Shown here piece after piece: positions 59,410 to 64,000 of a stretch of 64,000 bases of DNA. This stretch comes from Pelobates cultripes (Eukaryota > Chordata > Amphibia > Anura > Pelobatidae). The stretch covers positions 329,045,960-329,109,959 of the forward strand of contig OW240913.1 of the NCBI GenBank assembly GCA_933207985.1. The letters run 5' to 3'. Each line of letters starts with the position of its first letter. Within the stretch, counting starts at the first letter, position 1. A program made the translations under genes and the position numbers. The notes under the pieces were generated by a model. That model worked only from the letters and a program-made list of their open reading frames with translations. It did no database searches and had not been told where the DNA came from.

Positions 59410-59670
59410 CCTGATATGTGTATAAGGAATGCATTGTGTGAATCTGTGTTTGTATGTGTAAGGGCTGCAATGTGTGTTTCTATGTATGTATGGGATGCAG
59501 TGTGTGCGTCTGTAAGGGGTGCATTGAGTGTGTGTAAGGAATGCATTGTGTGTTTCTGTGTGTGTAAGGGATGCATTGTGTGTAAGGGTTGAATTGCTTG
59601 TGTGTGTGTCTGTGTGTGTAATGCATTGTGTGTTTTTCTGTGTGCAAGGGGTGCATTGTGTGTGTGTGTG
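59410..59670. repeat. TG-rich tandem repeat
   Basis: Degenerate units around TGTGTGTAAGGGATGCATTG. Confidence 0.85.
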
Positions 59671-59689
59671 ATGGATGTCAATCTCTCCC

Positions 59690-59823
59690 CCCTCCCTTGT
59701 CCCTCTCTTCTCCCCCTCTCCCTCCCTCGTCACTCTCTTCTCTCCCCCCCTTGTCCCTCTCTTCTCCCCCCCTTGTCCCTCTCTTCTCCCCCCTCTTGTC
59801 CCTCTCTTCTCCCCCCTCTTGTC
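59690..59823. repeat. ~21-bp pyrimidine tandem repeat
   Basis: TTGTCCCTCTCTTCTCCCCC repeats up to the N gap. The array presumably continues into the gap. Confidence 0.9.
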
Positions 59824-59923
59824 NNNNNNNNNNNNNNNNNNNNNNNNNNNNNNNNNNNNNNNNNNNNNNNNNNNNNNNNNNNNNNNNNNNNNNNNNNNNN
59901 NNNNNNNNNNNNNNNNNNNNNNN
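59824..59923. other. Assembly gap (100 N)
   Basis: Exactly 100 N within a pyrimidine minisatellite, so of unknown true length. Confidence 1.
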
Positions 59924-59992
59924 CTGTACCCGGCTGGACTAAAAGGAAGTGAACACTCAGTGTTCACTTCCTGTTAGTCCGGCCGGGTACAG
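59924..59992. repeat. Large palindrome (69 bp)
   Basis: CTGTACCCGGCTGGACT...GGAAGTGAACACT and AGTGTTCACTTCC...AGTCCGGCCGGGTACAG pair with few mismatches. It directly follows the gap. Confidence 0.9.
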
Positions 59993-60054
59993 GAGACAGA
60001 TGCTCCCTGTACCCGTGGACCAATAGAGGGCTCGGCCACGCTACAGAGAGGGAG

Positions 60055-60152
60055 TGACAGGAGGGAGCGCTGAGCGCTTCCCTCCTGTCAGCCCCTCTCC
60101 TCATGCTGCGCCCGGGCGGTGCAGTCCGCTCTCATGGACGCACCGCCCGGGC
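60055..60152. repeat. Two GC-rich hairpins
   Basis: TGACAGGAGGGAGCGCT/AGCGCTTCCCTCCTGTCA at 60055-60090 and GCCCGGGCGGTGC/GCACCGCCCGGGC at about 60108-60152. Confidence 0.85.
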
Positions 60153-60300
60153 AAAGCTGCAGCCGCCTGAGGCTCTCTACAGAGCACTCGGGCGGTTGCA
60201 GCATTAGGGGGGCCGGCGCTCCTGGTGGCGCCCCTTCCCAAGGGGCGCCCTAGGCGGCTGCCTAGTCCGCCTTACAGGTAGCGCCGGCCCTGTACTCTGT

Positions 60301-60725
60301 GCACTAGTATATGCGCATGTGACTTGTTACTTTGCAACATAAATGTGTACAACAACAGGCAACTGAGGACATTACGTCTGTGTTAAGTAATGAAAAATTT
60401 GTTTAATACTGGAAAGTAAGAAAGTGCCAGTGAACTCCAAGCACCATAACCACTTTATTGAGTTATTGAGTAAAAGACTATTCCTTAAAAAAAAAAAAAG
60501 AATGAGCCTTAGTGCAGGAGCTGTTAACGTTGAGTTCAGTGGAGAATTAGTGGGCATTTTGCATAACAATGTCTGTGCTCACTAATTCTCTTATTCTCTG
60601 ATGGACTGGGTGGGATTGTTCAACCAGGTCCCCGATCGTGTGTGAACTATGCAGAAAGATCAGAGTACGTGAATCTGCTACTAACAAAAGCATTTCCAAA
60701 GTTACTTTTGTTTTCACTTTTTTTT
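60301..60725. other. Unassigned sequence
   Basis: No gene recognised. Confidence 0.5.
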
Positions 60726-60729
60726 GTTT

Positions 60730-63700
60730 AGTATCCATAAATGTGAAGGCTTGGCCTGCAATTGTGGGAGGGGCATGTTAACCTACTTAAACCCCCTCCT
60801 CAGCTTCCTCAGTCCCGTTCGTTTTGAGGATTCGCATGTCGGGTCGTCCTTCCTCTCCTTTCCTGGGTCTCCATATTTGTGGGTCATTTCTCTGGTCTCT
60901 CGGGGGGGACCAGCTCTGCTGTGACGCTTCTCGTCTCCGCGCCTCTCTCTCCAGTGTTTCTTGGCTGTCAGCCCCCTCGCTGCCGTCGGCGCTCTCGCAA
61001 GTCTCGCGTCTGCACTCACCGACGATCGCACGTCCATGCGGCCACGCCAGCGTGTCGGGTGCAGCGTTTGGGTGAGGTAGGTTGCTCGTCTGTCTATGTA
61101 GGATCCTTGCATCAATTATAGTAAGACCAGGGAGAGTGGGATTCGGGCATGGAACAAAGGGTGGAATATTAAACATAATAGATATACACTACTGCCCTGT
61201 AACGGCATGTTAGGCACCAGAGAGAGGAATGGACATCTAATCCAGATATACAGCCACAATAACGCACTTCATGTCACCAATTTTTTAGCAGCTGTATAGA
61301 ATGCTTTAGCTTTTACCCTGCATTTATTGTTAAAATATCCTCACGGTTGCTGTGTACGAACTACAGGCTGTGGGAACCAACAGTTAGACAAGATGTATAA
61401 CACTCTCACTTGTTCCTTCCTCTGAATCGTGGGGCACACACCCTCTCACCCATGGTACACTCACATTGTCATTAGACTTGCCTGTCTGATGGTGCACAGA
61501 GGGATAGAACATGATGTACAACAAGTTAGGTAAACTTCATGCATTAACTATAACTTTTTGGTTTCATGGATTGTGCACAAACAACAATCTGTGCCGACAT
61601 ATGTGCACATAGTCTACCACTCTCCTTTTCCATTCTAATGGCTGGACTCCGTCGGGCTCACTCTGCCCTCCAGTCGCGGTTGCCCCTACGCTTCTTTTTC
61701 ATTCCCCGTCCCCTCTTCTTTTTATTTCACACAGTACGTCCCCTCTCTCACTCTTTGCCCTACCCTCTTAGTTAGCTGTTGCTGGCTGTCAGGGTCCTAG
61801 GTGTCCACTAGCTGTAATTCCCCTGGCTTCTTTGCCTAGGTTAGTGGTCCCACGAGGCCAACACCCATCCTCGCACTCTGAGGTACTATGCCCCTCGGGC
61901 CAACTCATAGTTAGTCGCCTCGCGCTGTTGCATAGAGAGGGCCTCACCTGTCACTCCCACTCTATCTTATGTTTAACCGTCACCGAGAGGCCGACACCCC
62001 GCCACAACGTTTCAGTGGCCACGCTATCCCCTCGCGCCAACGCATAGATAGAGCCTCTCATGCCGCTTGGCATCTAGCAGGGCCTCACCTGTCACCAAAC
62101 CTAGTTTTAATTGTTTCGCCTTTTGGCTTAGCTAGTATGCCAGCGCTCACACACACACACGCACACACTCGCACTGGGTCTCGTGACCCCCATGGGGTTT
62201 ACACCACCACAGTTTCTGTTACCTACTGCCGAGCTTCCTCCTTTCAGCCTGTCCGCCCGGACTCGGTCGTGCTTACTCTGATTTCGGTTACAGTCAGCAC
62301 TACGGTTTTCCTCGTTCACCCTTACAGGTTTCAATACACGTTTCAGCACATCTGTACTCTCACACTGCCTTCCCTCCCCTCTTAGTTAGCTGTGGCTGGC
62401 TGTCAGGGTCCTAGGTGTCCGCTAGTTGTAATTCCCCCCGGCTTCTTCACCTTAGATTAGTGGTCCCGCGAGGCCAACACCCATCCTCATACTTGGAGGT
62501 ACTAGGCCCCCTCAGACATACTCATAGTTAGTCGCCTCGCACTGTGGCATAGAGAGGGCCTCACCTGTCACTCCCACTCTATCTTATGCTTAGCTGTCAC
62601 CGAGAGGCCAACACCCCGCCACAACGCTTCAGTGGCCGCGCTATCCCCTCGCACCAATGCAAAATTAGAGCCTCTCACGCCGCTTGGCATCTAGCAGGGC
62701 CTCACCTGTCACCAAACCTAGTTTTTAATTGTTTCGCCTTTTGGCATTAGCTAGTATGCCAGCTCGCACACATACACTCTTTCACGCTCACGCGCATGTT
62801 GGGTCGCTTATGCGGGGTCTTCTTCGTCTTTTTTCTAGCAGGTCTGGGTCTGGTTCTCATCGCCCCGTGGAGTTTTGGCTATGCCTACCTTCTTTTTCTC
62901 AGGTCCTTCCTCGATTTGCTGCGGTTCTCGCGAGTCGGCTTATTCCCCCATGGCAGCCTTCCGGTCAGCTGTTCTCTCAGTGTCTGTCCACCTACATGGG
63001 TATCGCCGCTGTCGGCTATGGGGCAGTGTCGGATGGCAGTTTGGGTAACTGGCATCTGCCCTTTTGGCTGGATCCGAACCGGTCTTCCCGCACCTCTTTC
63101 GTACGATCAGTCCTGTGCCTCCTTTACGCGTTCTAATGTGGCCCTGCCTATGGCCTCTCCCGCAGCCGCTTCCATTCCCAGCTTTTCTGGGCTTGTTCGT
63201 GGGCTGCCAGCTTTGTAAGCTCGTGGTTGCCTTTCTTTCACGTCTGGCTCTCATTTTTCTGGCACTCGCAGTGCCTGTGTTTTCGGACCTTCTTCCCCTT
63301 CGAGGCTCCTGTCTCACATATCACGTGTACTGTCTATGTTGATATGTTGTCCGCGATTGACTTTCGCTTCTTTTGCCACCTCTTACTTGCATCAACTCTA
63401 CCTATCCGGTCTATAACTTCACATGTTGTACAGGTTTCTAGTCACACGCTTTTTCATGTCGTCATATTAGTTTTACCTTACTCAAGGGTTCAAGTTCTGG
63501 GAATTGTCAATCTCCAGATTTCCCATCTATATCCAAGTTTTTATAATCACTATTAGACCTATTTAACACTTGTCATCACGACCGGGCATCAACTTTCAAT
63601 GTAGGGCGATATCTGCTTGATCCAAGGATAAATCCGACTGCCATTATGGGGTCAACAAGGAATTTTTTCCCTAGCTTGTTGCTAATTGGAAAGCGCATCA

Positions 63701-64000
63701 AACTGGGTTTTTCACCTTCTTTTGGATCAACAGTTTAATCACAGATGTGAGGTAGGCCAGAATTGGGGGACGCTAGTCTTTTAGCTAGGTTACTAGGTAG
63801 TCTTGTTGTCAAGCCGCTATACAGTTTCTCGTGAACACGCATATCTCCCACAGTCACAACTTTTTTTGTTTTTTTTTTGTTTTTGGTTTTTGCAGCACCG
63901 TCTCAGGAAATCTCACCTATTTATGCAGTCTAATGTTTACTTTCTCTACCCCACACCCAGTTTACGCTAGATGGCCAACATGTTTTTCCTTACTTCCCTT
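60730..64000. other. Unclassified GC/pyrimidine-rich unit, probably a transposable element
   Basis: Base composition changes near 60730 from AT-rich to C/T-rich and stays so to about 63350. It contains the ~615-bp duplication described separately. Near 63600-63740 the text ...AAGGAATTTTTTCCC...TTTTGGATCAACA resembles a tail I associate with repeated vertebrate sequences but cannot name. No conserved transposon protein could be read in any frame. Open frames of 100-140 codons here look like composition artefacts. The right boundary lies beyond the window. Confidence 0.4.
61767..62790. repeat. ~615-bp tandem duplication
   Basis: CTTAGTTAGCTG...GGCTGTCAGGGTCCTAGGTGTCC at 61767 recurs at 62381. 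Further shared blocks (GGCCTCACCTGTCACTCCCA, TTGTTTCGCCTTTTGG, TAGCTAGTATGCCAG) keep the 614-616-bp spacing through about 62150/62765. The copies differ at several percent of positions. Confidence 0.9.

Larger units (their letters stand above)
58937..60292. mobile_element. hAT element with gap and nested MITE
   Basis: Ends CAGGGCCGGTGCAAGG and GCGCCGGCCCTG with a perfect duplication TACTCTGT (58929-58936, 60293-60300). Subterminal GCCGCCCTAGGCAAA and GCGCCCTAGGCGGC are also related. No transposase. The right third is GC-rich and full of hairpins. Confidence 0.9.

Noticed and set aside
62128..63556. Several overlapping 70-140-codon frames
   Set aside because: No recognisable domain, both strands open together, and strongly pyrimidine-biased composition.

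Overview
The window is repeat-dense vertebrate DNA with no convincing host protein-coding exon. The mix points to an amphibian, most likely a frog: DIRS-type tyrosine-recombinase retrotransposons, CR1 and L2 LINE 3' ends, Tc1-like elements, many hAT elements with 8-bp target duplications, and TTAA-flanked MITEs beginning AGGGACACTATAG-like. The species-group call rests on recalled repeat composition, not on a search. Two runs of exactly 100 N (3454-3553 and 59824-59923) mark assembly gaps, both inside tandem arrays within hAT elements.

Layout. 1-309 is a CR1 3' tail. 960-4328 is a 3.4-kb non-autonomous hAT element with perfect duplication GTTAGAGA; it carries tandem arrays, a duplicated hairpin and a captured, frameshifted C2H2 zinc finger. 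4453-10143 is an old DIRS element with recognisable terminal inverted repeats (ITRs) and internal complementary region (ICR) but ruined genes, loaded with minisatellites. 10.1-18.7 kb is mostly AT-rich unique-looking sequence with microsatellites, a tRNA-like SINE fragment and a G/C-rich tandem array. 18684-19025 is a palindromic hAT MITE related to the 3.4-kb element. 20714-26607 is a much younger DIRS element on the minus strand: gag (one frameshift), RT-RNase H-methylase-like (two frameshifts) and an uninterrupted tyrosine recombinase, framed by ITRs with TATA boxes, a terminal extension and an ICR. 26.6-40 kb is unique-looking sequence with foldback and TTAA MITEs, two decayed Tc1-like elements and a degenerate tandem array. 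39.8-40.7 kb is an L2 LINE 3' end. 42-53 kb holds TTAA MITEs, hAT MITEs (some nested) and CR1 fragments. 54.1-55.2 kb is a 20-bp minisatellite. 55428-56713 and 58937-60292 are two more hAT elements with perfect 8-bp duplications. 60.7-64 kb is an unclassified GC-rich unit with a ~615-bp tandem duplication that runs off the window.

The strongest material is the pair of DIRS elements. Comparing left end, right end and ICR in each locates the circle junction. In both, the sequence shared by the two ends and the ICR contains AATT, which suggests the crossover core of the recombinase. Both also carry an inward-facing TATA box about 30 bp from the inner edge of the ITR.
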